A stretch of 64,000 nt of DNA from Shewanella violacea DSS12 (GTDB lineage: Bacteria; Pseudomonadota; Gammaproteobacteria; Enterobacterales; Shewanellaceae). This document shows, piece after piece, positions 1 to 8,799 of the stretch. Positions within the stretch are counted from its first letter, which is position 1; every line of letters begins with the position of its first letter. The notes under the pieces were generated by a model. The model searched no databases. It was not told the origin of the DNA and saw nothing but the letters and a program-made list of their open reading frames with translations. The stretch spans positions 4,299,685 through 4,363,684 of the forward strand of contig NC_014012.1 in the NCBI RefSeq assembly GCF_000091325.1. The letters are read 5' to 3'. A program made the position numbers and the translations under genes.

Positions 1-290
1 AGTTCACTGGCAAATGCTGAAATTTTATCTGGATGGAAAACTTTCGCGATATCATCAGTGGAAATAGCAGCATTACTGCCTTTTCCCAGCCATGATGCCG
101 CAATACTCGCCAAACCCGCACCATCTAATGATTTTATGATGTTTTGTAAATTAATACCTTGTCCATCACTATCACCGCCTAATAAACGAGATAATGCTGC
201 AACGATATTATTTTCACTCAGGTGAGCAGTATCTGCACTTGATTGATTAAATAATTTTGCACCAGTGCGTAGAATTTGTGTGATATCCAT
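1..290 (-). CDS. YidB-like (DUF937) protein, 3' end outside window
   Basis: The minus-strand frame opens with ATG at 290, preceded by an AAGGATT ribosome binding site, and runs off the left edge of the window. The translation begins MDITQILRTGAKLF. It then contains a glycine-rich turn and a segment with GLASIAASWLGKG followed by ISTDDIAKVF, which is the conserved core of the YidB/DUF937 family. The family has no firmly assigned function. The next gene upstream on the same strand is kbp, 24 bp away, so the two are probably co-transcribed. About 97 residues are visible. Confidence 0.8.
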   Translation of the reverse strand, partial: MDITQILRTGAKLFNQSSADTAHLSENNIVAALSRLLGGDSDGQGINLQNIIKSLDGAGLASIAASWLGKGSNAAISTDDIAKVFHPDKISAFASE

Positions 291-313
291 GAGTAATCCT
301 TATACTGACTGTA

Positions 314-745
314 TTATATCGTTGCCGGAATACGAAGTTTCTGACCTGGGAAAATCTTGTCAGGGTTTATGATAACTTCACGGTTAGCTTCAAATATCTT
401 CTCGTAATCTGCGCCATTACCGATTGTTTTTTCAGCAATTTTCCACAAGCTATCACCAGATTCTACTTCGTAGTAAGTCACTTCGCTAGTAGCGGCTGGG
501 GCATCAAGGTTATCAACTACTGATTCAATACCTTTGGTATTACCAGCCATAAGAATAGTTTTTTGACGAGCTTCAGCACTAACAGCTGTACCAGAAAGTG
601 TAGCTACACCATCTTGTACTTCAACATTCAATCCAGACACGCCAGGGTTATTGCTTTCAATATGCTGGGTGATTTTTTCCGGTGCTTCCTCTTCTTTACC
701 AAAAAGTGAAGTTCCGATATTTCGTGCGAAATTTAATAAGCCCAT
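314..745 (-). CDS. kbp: Kbp-like BON/LysM potassium-binding protein
   Basis: The protein of about 143 residues has an N-terminal MGLLNFARNIG segment, a BON domain (about residues 25-75) and a C-terminal LysM domain (about 95-140) ending DKIFPGQKLRIPATI. This is the same order and length as E. coli YgaU/Kbp, a cytoplasmic potassium-binding protein that helps cells cope with potassium and osmotic changes. Two ATGs lie six bases apart (751 and 745). The GGGA ribosome binding site sits only one base before the first but six bases before the second, and the E. coli protein also starts MGL, so 745 is preferred. It precedes the YidB-like gene on the same strand. Confidence 0.88.
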   Translation of the reverse strand: MGLLNFARNIGTSLFGKEEEAPEKITQHIESNNPGVSGLNVEVQDGVATLSGTAVSAEARQKTILMAGNTKGIESVVDNLDAPAATSEVTYYEVESGDSLWKIAEKTIGNGADYEKIFEANREVIINPDKIFPGQKLRIPATI

Positions 746-1524
746 TTTCATTCCCTAAACAATGAGAGGTAACAACTTACAAGCAAGCTGGCTACCAAAG
801 TAAAAAAATAACAACATTATAGAAAAGGATAGGTAATATAATTCCCATATCTTTTATAGTTAGTCATATAATATTGACGACAAACATAAAATGTAAGTCA
901 TTTGAGTTTCGAGCATACAGCATAGAGACGAGGCTTTATATAAAAACCAAATATGACGAAAACAGATTGTGTCTAATATATGATTATAAGCCGAAGAGTT
1001 TATGGGATTGTTATTTTAACAACTCAAATAGACAACAGAGTAGTTCAATTAAAATAAAGGCGATACAGGTTAACACTAAGCAATACAATTAAAGTAACAA
1101 GAAACCTAAATATACACACAACTAAAATCCCAAAATCGATAATGGTTAGCATTATTATTTAGTAGTATATTCTGCGTCATTACTTACATGGTTATTTACA
1201 ACGCTATTTACAGCACTATTTACAGCACTATTTACAGCGTAATCTTGTCATTAAATAGCCTACTAATACCAAGCGGTGTCAGTGCCCGTGCAAACGAACT
1301 GACTACAAGCCTTGATTCACCTATGGCAGCAAGAGTGTGCATGCTCCATATCATCAAGCAGGCTTGTAGACTCATTATGATATTGATAGCGACATTCGCG
1401 TTAACCATTAGCCCTGTTTCATTAGCCCTGTTTCATTAGCCCTGTTTCATTAGCCCTGTTTCAATGGTCCTGTTTCAATGGTCCTATCAAAAAATTGCCC
1501 TGCTAGCGCTAAATTAACTTACCG
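746..1524. other. AT-rich intergenic region with short tandem repeats
   Basis: About 780 bp without a convincing gene. Open frames at 874-1092 and 1188-1439 have no ribosome binding site and repetitive or low-complexity translations. The region holds a 12-bp repeat (unit like ACTATTTACAGC, near 1204-1240), a short Shewanella-like motif ATACCAAGCGGT near 1266, and a 14-bp repeat array described separately. Confidence 0.6.
1407..1487. repeat. 14-bp tandem repeat
   Basis: The unit ATTAGCCCTGTTTC occurs four times in a row. It is followed by two diverged units of the form AATGGTCCTGTTTC/AATGGTCCT. The array lies just downstream of the HD-GYP gene. Confidence 0.85.
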
Positions 1525-4500
1525 CTAGGCACTGCGCTTCAATGGCTCATCATCTAGATACTTAGCAATGTCGACCTCATTTATCTGCGCCCCGTCGAGA
1601 AACTTATGGGCATATTCAAGATAGATGCCGCTGGTTAAGAACAGCTTGAACAGGTCCATGTCTAAGTGCTCATCCAGTGCCATCTTGTGGAGAATATCGA
1701 TAGCGACACTAAGAGGCTTGGCCTTCTTATAAGGCCTGTCGGCTGCGGTGAGCGCTTCGAAGATATCGGCTACCACCAGAATACGCTCTGGAATAGAGAG
1801 ATCCTCTGCGCTGAGTCTACGAGGATAGCCAGTACCTTTTAAGGTTTCGTGGTGGGTTGAAGCATAACGCGGTACTCTGGCGAGCTCTGGTGGGAATGGC
1901 AGAGTTTCCAACATCTTAATAGTACTGGTTATATGCTCGTTAATCTTAAACCTGTCTTCGGGGGTGAGAGTTCCGCGTGAGATAGAAAGATTATACAGTT
2001 CGCCTAGATTATATTGGTGCTCAGGGATATCCATCTTGATGCCAAATTTAGGATCAAACTTGACCTTGTTGATGCGCTTGATGATATGTTCCGGCTTGTC
2101 ATTTAACAGAGGCTCGATAACAGGTAAATCAGCTACAGATAATGTACTCAAGTTGAGCTCCTCCACCGGAGACAGACCTAGCCTATCATCGAAGTTCCTC
2201 TGCCAGGTGATTAGGGCAAGTTCGGCCAAACGGTCTTTATGCTCTTGAGACATAAACTCACCGCCCACATTAGCCGTAGCGATAAATTTGAAATCTTGCT
2301 GTAGCTGCTGGCGCTTATTTTCCAGCTCGGCAGTTAATAGTTCGCTCGGTTCAGTGGCACAGACACGCTTAAGGTAATCTATCTCGGCATCTCGCCACAG
2401 CACTTCGAAGCGCATACGCACTTCGTGTATCCGGTTATAGACAGCTTCTAACTTAGTGCCCTTATCGACGATAAACTCTGGGGTGGTGATTTTACCGCAG
2501 TCATGTAGCCAGGCCGCTATCCTAAACTCCCTGTGCTCATCGGCCGATTTGAAGGAAAAGTCTTTAAAAGCCGCCAACTCAGATTCAGCGGCGGCATCTG
2601 CCAGCATTAACCCCAGTTCAGGTACTCGATTACAATGGCCTGCCGTGTAGGGAGACTTGTCATCGATGGCCTGAGCGATAAGCTTAATAAAGGACTCCAT
2701 CAACTCCTTCTGATTATGCTCATGTTGCTGAATCGATTCACACATACCCCACATAGAACTTGCCAGATCATCTAGCTCGGCGATATTTGAATCAATATTA
2801 TTCACCTCATCATAATGACGGTGCTTTATCTTTTCATTCTCAATGGCTAGTAACTTAATCGGACGAATGATCGGTGATGCGAACAAGCTAGATACAGGAA
2901 GCAAAAAGAGTAAGCATAATATTGTGATGACGGTAGACGTCATCACCTTATCGGTACTCGAAGCCAACAGAGTTTGCGTGGAGACTATGATGGCTAAGCG
3001 ATCTTGGGTCTGGGGGTTATTACCAAATGGCGTCACAAACACAAATTGTTCTATGCCATCGAGCTCACGGCGCACTAGTTGATTATGGAACTCAGGCGCA
3101 TTACCAATATCGATAAGCGCTTTATAGGGCACAACACCTTGTGCAGCGAACTCAGGCTTAGCACCTTCATCAAACCATTTAGATCTTAAGGCGGATACTT
3201 GCTCAGGTGTGATATTGGCCAATGCCTTATTAACAATAGGGATCAGCGACGCATACTTCCCTTGCATGGCTATATGCAGACCCCTAGGTACTTTTACATC
3301 ACCAAAGCCGATATCTTCATGATATTTAACCGCATCGATAAAGAAACTCTTAGCCGTGTAATGCAAGATAATCTTGTTATCTAGGGCTGCAAATACCTCA
3401 CCTTGCTCCACAGCGCTTAATATTGCTTGGGTCGACGCCATCTCAAGCACCTCAATCTCAGGGAACTTATCTTCGATGATAGGTATAATCGACCAACCTA
3501 AGGGAATAGCGAGTCGCTTACCATTGAGTTCGGCAAGCTCCTTTATCTGCGGCACATCTGGCCCAGTCACTATGCCATATTCAAGGTCTAAAAACGGCGT
3601 ACTAAATTCTCCCAGGCTCTCATTCTTGGCCGTTTTCATGATAGGTTGCAGCATATCTAACTCTTCCATCATGTAGCCGTCTACTAGCTCGTTCCAAGTA
3701 AAACCATTAATAAACTGAACCTTGAGTCCAGTCATCTCGGCAACTAGGTTAACCACATCTATGCTATAGCCTTGGGGCTGGCCCGAGATAGCAAAATCTA
3801 TCGGCGCCCAATCTGTTTCATTAGAGACCAGAAGTGTGGGCGTACTATGAATAAGCTCAAGCTCTTGTTTAGTGAGTTTCAGCACCTGAGATTGAGGGAT
3901 CTGGACTTGCACTTGCCGCTTCTGATTCGAGGCTATTAATTCACCATTCGCTTTATAGAGATAGATTTGAGTTTGTGATTCTGCCCCTTCATTTTCACTC
4001 TGGCCAATGAGATATTCGTTCAGGGTCGATAAGGCTATATCTACGGCAAGAACCGCTCCAGACTTGGCTAACTTTATCGAATAAGTTTGCCCCGGAGATT
4101 GCAGGTGACGAAAAAGGTAAGGTTCTGTTTTTGACACATTTTTAGTATTAGAATCAATAAACCAAGGCCTACTAGTCGCATCATAATCACTGGATTCTGC
4201 TAGCGTGACCCTAGAGTTGAATTGCGAGTCAAAATAGGTCGTTTCTTTTAATCCTTGCTCTGCCCTTATCGTGATCATCACCCACCTGTCCTGATGAGTC
4301 GCATCGAACTGTTTTCTGATGATCGGGTGCGCATCTAGGTTGATCAACTCATAGAAGTTCCCATTTGGCATACCAATATAGATGGCATAAAACAGGGTAT
4401 TAGATCGCATGATTTGAGCAAACGTTTGATAGGACTCTCGATTAAACTCGTCACCAAGGACTAAATTATCGAAACTCGAGAGTAACTTGGTGGTATTTAC

Positions 4501-4713
4501 TGCCTGACTATCCACCAGAGATAGATAGCTGCTGACATTCTTTGCGGTAAGCTTGTAATGTTTGAGGGCTGATTCTGTAGCCATAGACTGGCTGAAGTAA
4601 TACTGCAATCCGATGGCTATTGCCGCGGTAATTGCCGTGGATATAACAAATATTCCTACCAAAGTAACACGTATGGAAAAACGTTTACTTTTTCGCTTTG
4701 CTACCAATTCCAT
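1525..4713 (-). CDS. HD-GYP c-di-GMP phosphodiesterase with fused solute-binding sensor
   Basis: This is a 1062-residue membrane sensor. A first membrane helix lies at about residues 15-40, followed by a Cache-like periplasmic region to about 285. A type-3 solute-binding domain (about 290-525) contains DWAPIDFAISGQPQGYSIDV and TPFLDLEYGIVTG. A second membrane helix (about 595-620) and a linker lead to an HD-GYP domain (about 680-1045). The catalytic signatures HDCGK (about 737) and HHETLKGTGYP (about 956) are present. HD-GYP domains usually hydrolyse cyclic di-GMP. The spacing between the HD and HHE motifs is about 220 residues, longer than in compact HD-GYP domains, so an insertion is likely. 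The ligand is unknown; the binding domain resembles those for amino acids or other small polar solutes. Confidence 0.88.
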   Translation of the reverse strand: MELVAKRKSKRFSIRVTLVGIFVISTAITAAIAIGLQYYFSQSMATESALKHYKLTAKNVSSYLSLVDSQAVNTTKLLSSFDNLVLGDEFNRESYQTFAQIMRSNTLFYAIYIGMPNGNFYELINLDAHPIIRKQFDATHQDRWVMITIRAEQGLKETTYFDSQFNSRVTLAESSDYDATSRPWFIDSNTKNVSKTEPYLFRHLQSPGQTYSIKLAKSGAVLAVDIALSTLNEYLIGQSENEGAESQTQIYLYKANGELIASNQKRQVQVQIPQSQVLKLTKQELELIHSTPTLLVSNETDWAPIDFAISGQPQGYSIDVVNLVAEMTGLKVQFINGFTWNELVDGYMMEELDMLQPIMKTAKNESLGEFSTPFLDLEYGIVTGPDVPQIKELAELNGKRLAIPLGWSIIPIIEDKFPEIEVLEMASTQAILSAVEQGEVFAALDNKIILHYTAKSFFIDAVKYHEDIGFGDVKVPRGLHIAMQGKYASLIPIVNKALANITPEQVSALRSKWFDEGAKPEFAAQGVVPYKALIDIGNAPEFHNQLVRRELDGIEQFVFVTPFGNNPQTQDRLAIIVSTQTLLASSTDKVMTSTVITILCLLFLLPVSSLFASPIIRPIKLLAIENEKIKHRHYDEVNNIDSNIAELDDLASSMWGMCESIQQHEHNQKELMESFIKLIAQAIDDKSPYTAGHCNRVPELGLMLADAAAESELAAFKDFSFKSADEHREFRIAAWLHDCGKITTPEFIVDKGTKLEAVYNRIHEVRMRFEVLWRDAEIDYLKRVCATEPSELLTAELENKRQQLQQDFKFIATANVGGEFMSQEHKDRLAELALITWQRNFDDRLGLSPVEELNLSTLSVADLPVIEPLLNDKPEHIIKRINKVKFDPKFGIKMDIPEHQYNLGELYNLSISRGTLTPEDRFKINEHITSTIKMLETLPFPPELARVPRYASTHHETLKGTGYPRRLSAEDLSIPERILVVADIFEALTAADRPYKKAKPLSVAIDILHKMALDEHLDMDLFKLFLTSGIYLEYAHKFLDGAQINEVDIAKYLDDEPLKRSA

Positions 4714-4818
4714 CGCCAGCCCTTACACATCAATCCATTGAAGTGTACCAGTGTATGAAAAACACCCAGACAGTCAATAACCCATAACAATTAATTAACA
4801 ATAATCCCAGGTGTAGGG

Positions 4819-5409
4819 CTAGCTAGCGATCTTCTCAACTCTGGTAAGACACTCGGTCTCTCCTGCGCACCTAAGCTTTTCCAAATGATTAATCAGCTTA
4901 AAACACAGTTCAATATATTGAATCGCTTCGGTTTTACCCACTTCGTAACCTACCGCATGAGCGACCCGATTTCTCAGCTGCCTAAGCTCACTAAATAGCT
5001 TACCTTGCTTAGTATTGATAAAATTTTCTTTGAGCAAGATGCTTTCTATATGCTTATATCGAGTGTTCACATCCAGTTCGATATTAATTTTTCTGGCTCT
5101 GATCAGTGCCTCTGCGGCAACGTCCACAGCTTCCCAAGATTCAATAACTGCCGAATTAGGTAAGTTATTGGCAGAGGCAATCAGCAGAGATTTATTGTCA
5201 TATTTAAGCTCAGGAAAGGCCCCTTCTGCTTTCTGAACTATAGACTTTAACTCTTGGCCAAACTCCACTTCCAGATCTTTAAACTTGAGTTTTTTAGCCA
5301 GAGGGATCAACTTAGCGATAGGATGCTTAAGGCTATACACACAGATAAGGATGACGAGTGGCCAAGCCAATTTATCAAACAGTTGCACCACAAATTCCAT
5401 CCAGTTCAT
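4819..5409 (-). CDS. Membrane-anchored protein with HEPN-like RNxxxH motif, function unknown
   Basis: The frame is open to 5526. The first 39 residues look non-coding (cysteine-rich and poorly structured), and an A-rich stretch with GGGA precedes the ATG at 5409, so the start MNWMEF at 5409 is chosen (196 residues). One membrane helix (about residues 12-31) is followed by a charged segment, then an alpha-helical domain with SWEAVDVAAEALIRARK and later LRQLRNRVAHA. The pattern R-N-x-x-A-H preceded by hydrophobic helices resembles DUF4145/HEPN-type domains, which often bind or cleave RNA. This is a motif-level resemblance only. It lies alone, downstream of the HD-GYP gene's promoter side, beside the accessory island. 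Confidence 0.6.
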   Translation of the reverse strand: MNWMEFVVQLFDKLAWPLVILICVYSLKHPIAKLIPLAKKLKFKDLEVEFGQELKSIVQKAEGAFPELKYDNKSLLIASANNLPNSAVIESWEAVDVAAEALIRARKINIELDVNTRYKHIESILLKENFINTKQGKLFSELRQLRNRVAHAVGYEVGKTEAIQYIELCFKLINHLEKLRCAGETECLTRVEKIAS

Positions 5410-5572
5410 TTCTTTTTTTCCCATATATTTTTGTCTGGACAGAGAGTAGCAATTTACACAAATGAAACATAGTGGTTGGTACACTTGTCGAATAACAAGT
5501 TTCAAATATCTTTTTGATTGCTTCATTTAGCGGGATTGATACTTGGTAGTGTTCAGCTTACCAATATTGCAT

Positions 5573-6430
5573 TGTTATCTACCGCCTGTCCGGCGAGGGA
5601 TGTGCACTATTTATTTTGAGAAGGTTCTGCGACACGGTGAATATGGCATAGCCATTAGCCTATGAACGAGAGGCATGGATGCCGAACTGGCCTTTAGATA
5701 GGATATCATTCAAGCACAGTCCCTATAGTCTCTGCGACAGCATCCATGCTGTCGAAGGTCACAGCCGTGTTCACACCTGCTATGGCTTCGAAAAAGGTTC
5801 TTCTTCGATTTTAGTTTGCTGATAGTAAGTAGTTTCTAGATAGAAGCGTGTTTGGTTGGTTTGCTGGATGCCATGACTTAGCTGTTATCTAACGCCTGTC
5901 CTGCGAGGAATGTGCACTCTTTATTTTGAGAAGGTTCTGTGAGTCGCTGCAAGTCCGTCCATGGAAGCTCTACTAAATCCAACAACTTCCATGTTTAAAG
6001 GCCTGTTCGACATCCCAGTCTCTCGTTCGGATAGTTTCACGCTGTGAAACCTCGCCCTGATTTAGAAGCTCACAGCCGCGTTCACACCTGATATGGCTTC
6101 GAAAAAGATGCTTCTTCGATTTGAATTTTACTGGCTAGTAACTCACTTTTGGACAGAAATGCGTTTACTTGTCGGATCACAAGTTTCTGAAATATCTATT
6201 GTGGGTTCATTGGGCTGATTATATTTTTGGATGATTTTTGGATAAGTAAGCTCTAATTTAATCTATAGCCTGCGGCTCGCCAAATGTGCAAACACTTCTA
6301 TGACACGGCGCAAGTATGTCCCTATAGCCTCTGCGACAGCGTCCTTGCTGTCGAAGGTCACAGCCGCGTTCACACCTAAGTGTTTATCTCTTCGATTTCA
6401 GCTCTATTGGTTTGTAACAAGTTTCTGGAC
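5573..6430 (+). repeat. Three forward copies of a dispersed repeat family
   Basis: Two copies begin with TTATCTAMCGCCTGTCC (5575 and 5884), followed by a shared segment ending GAGAAGGTTCTG. A third, shorter copy starts near 6265. All three share a distal part containing GGTCACAGCCG or GCTCACAGCCG, then GTTCACACCT and an end near CTTCGATTT. The middle parts differ and contain hairpins: GACAGCAT-CC-ATGCTGTC near 5738 and GTTTCAC-GCTGTGAAAC near 6030. Reverse-orientation copies lie at 8800-9330. No coding potential was seen in 5410-6868 outside these repeats. Confidence 0.75.
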
Positions 6431-6868
6431 AAAAGCTTGGTAGATTTTTTAGTCTAATTAACGTGATATTGATTAGAAAAAGTATCTTGGGTTATCCAAC
6501 GGCCGTAATTCGCTACGACCCTTTATCCTAACCACGGAGGACTCGAAGAGTCACGAAGAAAGGCAAAGGCTAAAGTCTGTAGTGGTCTTCATCTTTATCT
6601 CAGTGCGCTTAGTGGTGATATTAGGCGTGGAACAGAGATATGCCAGTCCTATTTTATTTCCTATTTTATTTTTAAGGATAATGTATTAACTAAAGAGGAG
6701 GGGTTTACACAGCAGGCTGATATTAAAGAAGTTAAATGATTGGTCATTAGATCAAGGCTGCGTGCTGACTAAAACAAAATATTTGTCCTATTATGGCCTC
6801 AAGCATAACGAACCCTCGCTCAGCTATTTGCTTAATAAAGAGTATGATTAAACCCCGACCTCGGGCTT

Positions 6869-6925
6869 GTTCAACACTTGGGATAAGGACGCGGCTGCGC
6901 GCGGCCTATCCTTATTTGTTAGGGC
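6869..6925 (-). other. attC-type integron recombination site (57 bp)
   Basis: Read on the minus strand, the site starts with GCCCTAAC (6925 to 6918) directly after the stop codon of the 6926-7492 gene and ends with GTTGAAC (6875 to 6869), which fits the GTTRRRY core. Between them is an imperfect inverted repeat with the arms ATAAGGA and TCCTTAT around a GC-rich loop, and unpaired bases on one side, as in attC sites. The first box is the exact complement of GTTAGGGC at the start of the same cassette (7524 to 7517). Cassette biology requires this match, because those bases are joined when the cassette circularises. Confidence 0.8.
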
Positions 6926-7492
6926 TTAATCTTCAGGCTTACTTTTAGCAGGCTGTGGTTTTGGTTGAGGTTTCATGTTTATGATCCCTTCAACACTAGC
7001 TTTTTCTTTTCCTGCAGGGCGAAGAGCCTCAAGACCATTGATTGAGTCACCAACAGCGACATTATGAATAGTTTTATTTACTTCTTTTGTCATTTTTATT
7101 TCCTTTTCTATAAATTGATTAATGGCAGTAGTACCTCCAATGATCAGAGTTAAAATAACTCCAAACACAAATGAAAATGCTGCCGATGTGTCTAATGATT
7201 TCAATAAAGGATCACTTGTTTGTGTTTCGGTAACGATCCCTTCAAGGTGCTTTGCATTACGTTTAAAAACCAAAAGAATCGATACGACACAAACAAGGAA
7301 AGATAATAGAGCCACAAAATACAAAGCCAACCCTTCAACTGAAGTAGCACCGACTGTTGTTAATAATGTAACTAATAAACCTATTGCTCCAGTACTTAAC
7401 GTAAGTAAGCTTTTATCCAGTTCAAATTTTGTGTTTAACCAAGCTCCAACCGTCGCGGCATAAAACTCTACTTCTTTCTCTTTATCGGACAT
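6926..7492 (-). CDS. Cassette-borne membrane protein, unknown function
   Basis: The frame extends to 7513, but GAGGA lies six bases before the ATG at 7492, giving MSDKEKEVEFY and 188 residues. Two adjacent membrane helices (about residues 28-75) and a third (about 100-125) surround a short basic loop. The C-terminal third is soluble and ends in a Lys/Pro/Gln-rich tail with repeated KPQP. The gene fills an integron cassette: its start is about 25 bp after the core site GTTAGGGC and its stop touches the attC box. I do not recognise the family. The helix pair followed by a cytosolic region is seen in many small cassette- or defence-associated membrane proteins, but nothing here proves such a role. 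Confidence 0.75.
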   Translation of the reverse strand: MSDKEKEVEFYAATVGAWLNTKFELDKSLLTLSTGAIGLLVTLLTTVGATSVEGLALYFVALLSFLVCVVSILLVFKRNAKHLEGIVTETQTSDPLLKSLDTSAAFSFVFGVILTLIIGGTTAINQFIEKEIKMTKEVNKTIHNVAVGDSINGLEALRPAGKEKASVEGIINMKPQPKPQPAKSKPED

Positions 7493-7516
7493 TATATTCC
7501 TCAAACATTGCAAAGA

Positions 7517-7627
7517 GCCCTAACGCTCCCATAAGCCGTGAGCAATGCTGGCACATTTGTTGCGCCTTTTTTACTTTGCAACCAATGTGATAGCGTTGCG
7601 AATCAGTCTTGATGGGCTGGTTATGTG
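7517..7627 (-). other. attC-type integron recombination site (111 bp)
   Basis: On the minus strand the site runs from CACATAAC (7627 to 7620) to GTTAGGGC (7524 to 7517). The ends pair as TAACCAGCCCATCAAG with CTTATGGGAGCGTTA, leaving the bulged bases typical of attC. The interior continues as a long stem: GCAACGCT with AGCATTGC, then CACATTGGTTGC with GCAACAAATGTG, closed by an A-rich loop. The stop codon of the upstream gene lies inside the first box (CACATAA). Length and folding match chromosomal integron attC sites of Vibrio and Shewanella type. Confidence 0.9.
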
Positions 7628-8376
7628 TTATCCCAACGTTTCGCATGATTCCTTTCGGTGAAACCTCTCAAATCATCTTGGTCTTCAATGTAAATGTCCC
7701 AAGAACGATAAGCAGAGAAATATACTTCAGCTTTTAGATTAGAGCGACTAAAGGTCTCCACTCCCCTAGAATAAGGGAATAACTGATTCACTAGACCTTG
7801 CAACTCAGCTAATGCAAAAATATACGACATTATATTTTGTGGTATTTGAATCATATAGCTATCTTCAGAAAAATCAGAATGCAGTGATTTCAATCTAGAC
7901 TGATGTATTTGTAGTCTCACCAGTATGTATGCAAGGTGATCACCAACCTTTGGTTCGGCTTCTGCTATACACTCTTTGAAGACTTGTATGTGTACTTCAG
8001 GAACTGATGGTAACATTGCATTGAGAGGTGTTTTACACCGATCATTTCTATCCTTTGCTCTCTCCCATGCTTCGATTAAAACCTTGGAGCTTTCTTCAAA
8101 ATATCCACAAAGTTCAGACAATGCCTGAGGTAAAAATGCCCGTGCAGCTATAAAATTACGTTGCCGCTTTTTTTCCTCAGAGTACTTAACAGCATTTAAT
8201 GCAACAACACTTGCCACAAAAGCTAAAGCGCCAGTATTCAGAGATTGCCAAGTTTCCCATACAGCATGCACATGTGCCCAATCACCAATATAGAATGGAT
8301 AAACCAGCATTGAAATAAAATATGGCCCCCCTAAAGCTAGACATAAAATATTTATTAACTTAACAATTGGTGGCAC
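7621..8376 (-). CDS. Cassette-borne membrane protein, unknown function (GTG start)
   Basis: The start is GTG at 8376, supported by AGGAG five bases upstream; no ATG is better placed. The 251-residue product has two N-terminal membrane helices (about residues 6-27 and 45-66). A basic segment (EEKKRQRN) follows, then about 180 residues of cytosolic alpha-helical domain without a recognised motif. The gene occupies a complete integron cassette. It starts 27 bp after the core site at 8410-8403, and its TAA is embedded in the inverse-core box of the attC at 7517-7627. It shares no visible sequence similarity with its neighbour cassette gene, as expected for independently captured cassettes. Confidence 0.78.
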   Translation of the reverse strand: MPPIVKLINILCLALGGPYFISMLVYPFYIGDWAHVHAVWETWQSLNTGALAFVASVVALNAVKYSEEKKRQRNFIAARAFLPQALSELCGYFEESSKVLIEAWERAKDRNDRCKTPLNAMLPSVPEVHIQVFKECIAEAEPKVGDHLAYILVRLQIHQSRLKSLHSDFSEDSYMIQIPQNIMSYIFALAELQGLVNQLFPYSRGVETFSRSNLKAEVYFSAYRSWDIYIEDQDDLRGFTERNHAKRWDNT

Positions 8377-8402
8377 AAAAACTCCTAGGCATATAATCTA
8401 AA

Positions 8403-8452
8403 CACATAACATTTTAATATACGGCATGCGCGCTTTGCCAATGCCTGTTGTA
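8403..8452 (-). other. Possible degenerate attC site upstream of cassette 1
   Basis: On the minus strand TTACAAC (about 8452-8446) is followed by GGCAT and, after a short loop, ATGCC and the core GTTATGTG (8410 to 8403). The right end is firmly a core site, because it matches the inverse-core box of cassette 1. The stem is short and asymmetric, and I could not find the start of a preceding cassette, so the left boundary is uncertain. Confidence 0.4.
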
Positions 8453-8799
8453 AAAGTGAGCACAGCATTTCCCCGTAAAATTCAAATGAAAACAATTTGC
8501 TACCTTGAATCGTTGTAAATCGTATCCAATACACTTCTGGGGAAAACTCTATTGCACACTTTGCATGTCCTGTTATCTAAATAGTTCAAACATGCACACT
8601 TTCATCTTACTGAATTTACATCTCTTTTTCTTTTCACTCAATAGCAAACCGCGAACTGATTGCGCATAATTTAGAGATTATCCGCACAAAACCAATAATA
8701 CTGTATAAAACACAAACACTGGTTAATACCGAAATCGGCTAAATGCTGCCGCTAAACTCGCATTGGGGCATTTCTGAGTTAGCTACACACCAATGAAAC

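Larger units (their letters stand above)
6875..8410 (-). mobile_element. Two-gene integron cassette array without integrase in view
   Basis: Cassette 1 runs on the minus strand from the core GTTATGTG (8410 to 8403) through the 251-residue gene to the attC ending at GTTAGGGC (7524 to 7517). Cassette 2 runs from there through the 188-residue gene to the attC ending at 6869. In both cassettes the first 8 bases are exactly complementary to the inverse-core box of their own attC (CACATAAC and GCCCTAAC). Each cassette holds one gene, in the same orientation, with a tight non-coding margin. No integron integrase gene or attI was recognised in the window, so this is a CALIN-type array or the tail of a chromosomal integron. 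Confidence 0.8.

Noticed and set aside
874..1439. Open frames upstream of kbp (72 and 83 residues)
   Set aside because: No ribosome binding site. One starts with TTG, and the other runs through tandem repeats with low-complexity translation.
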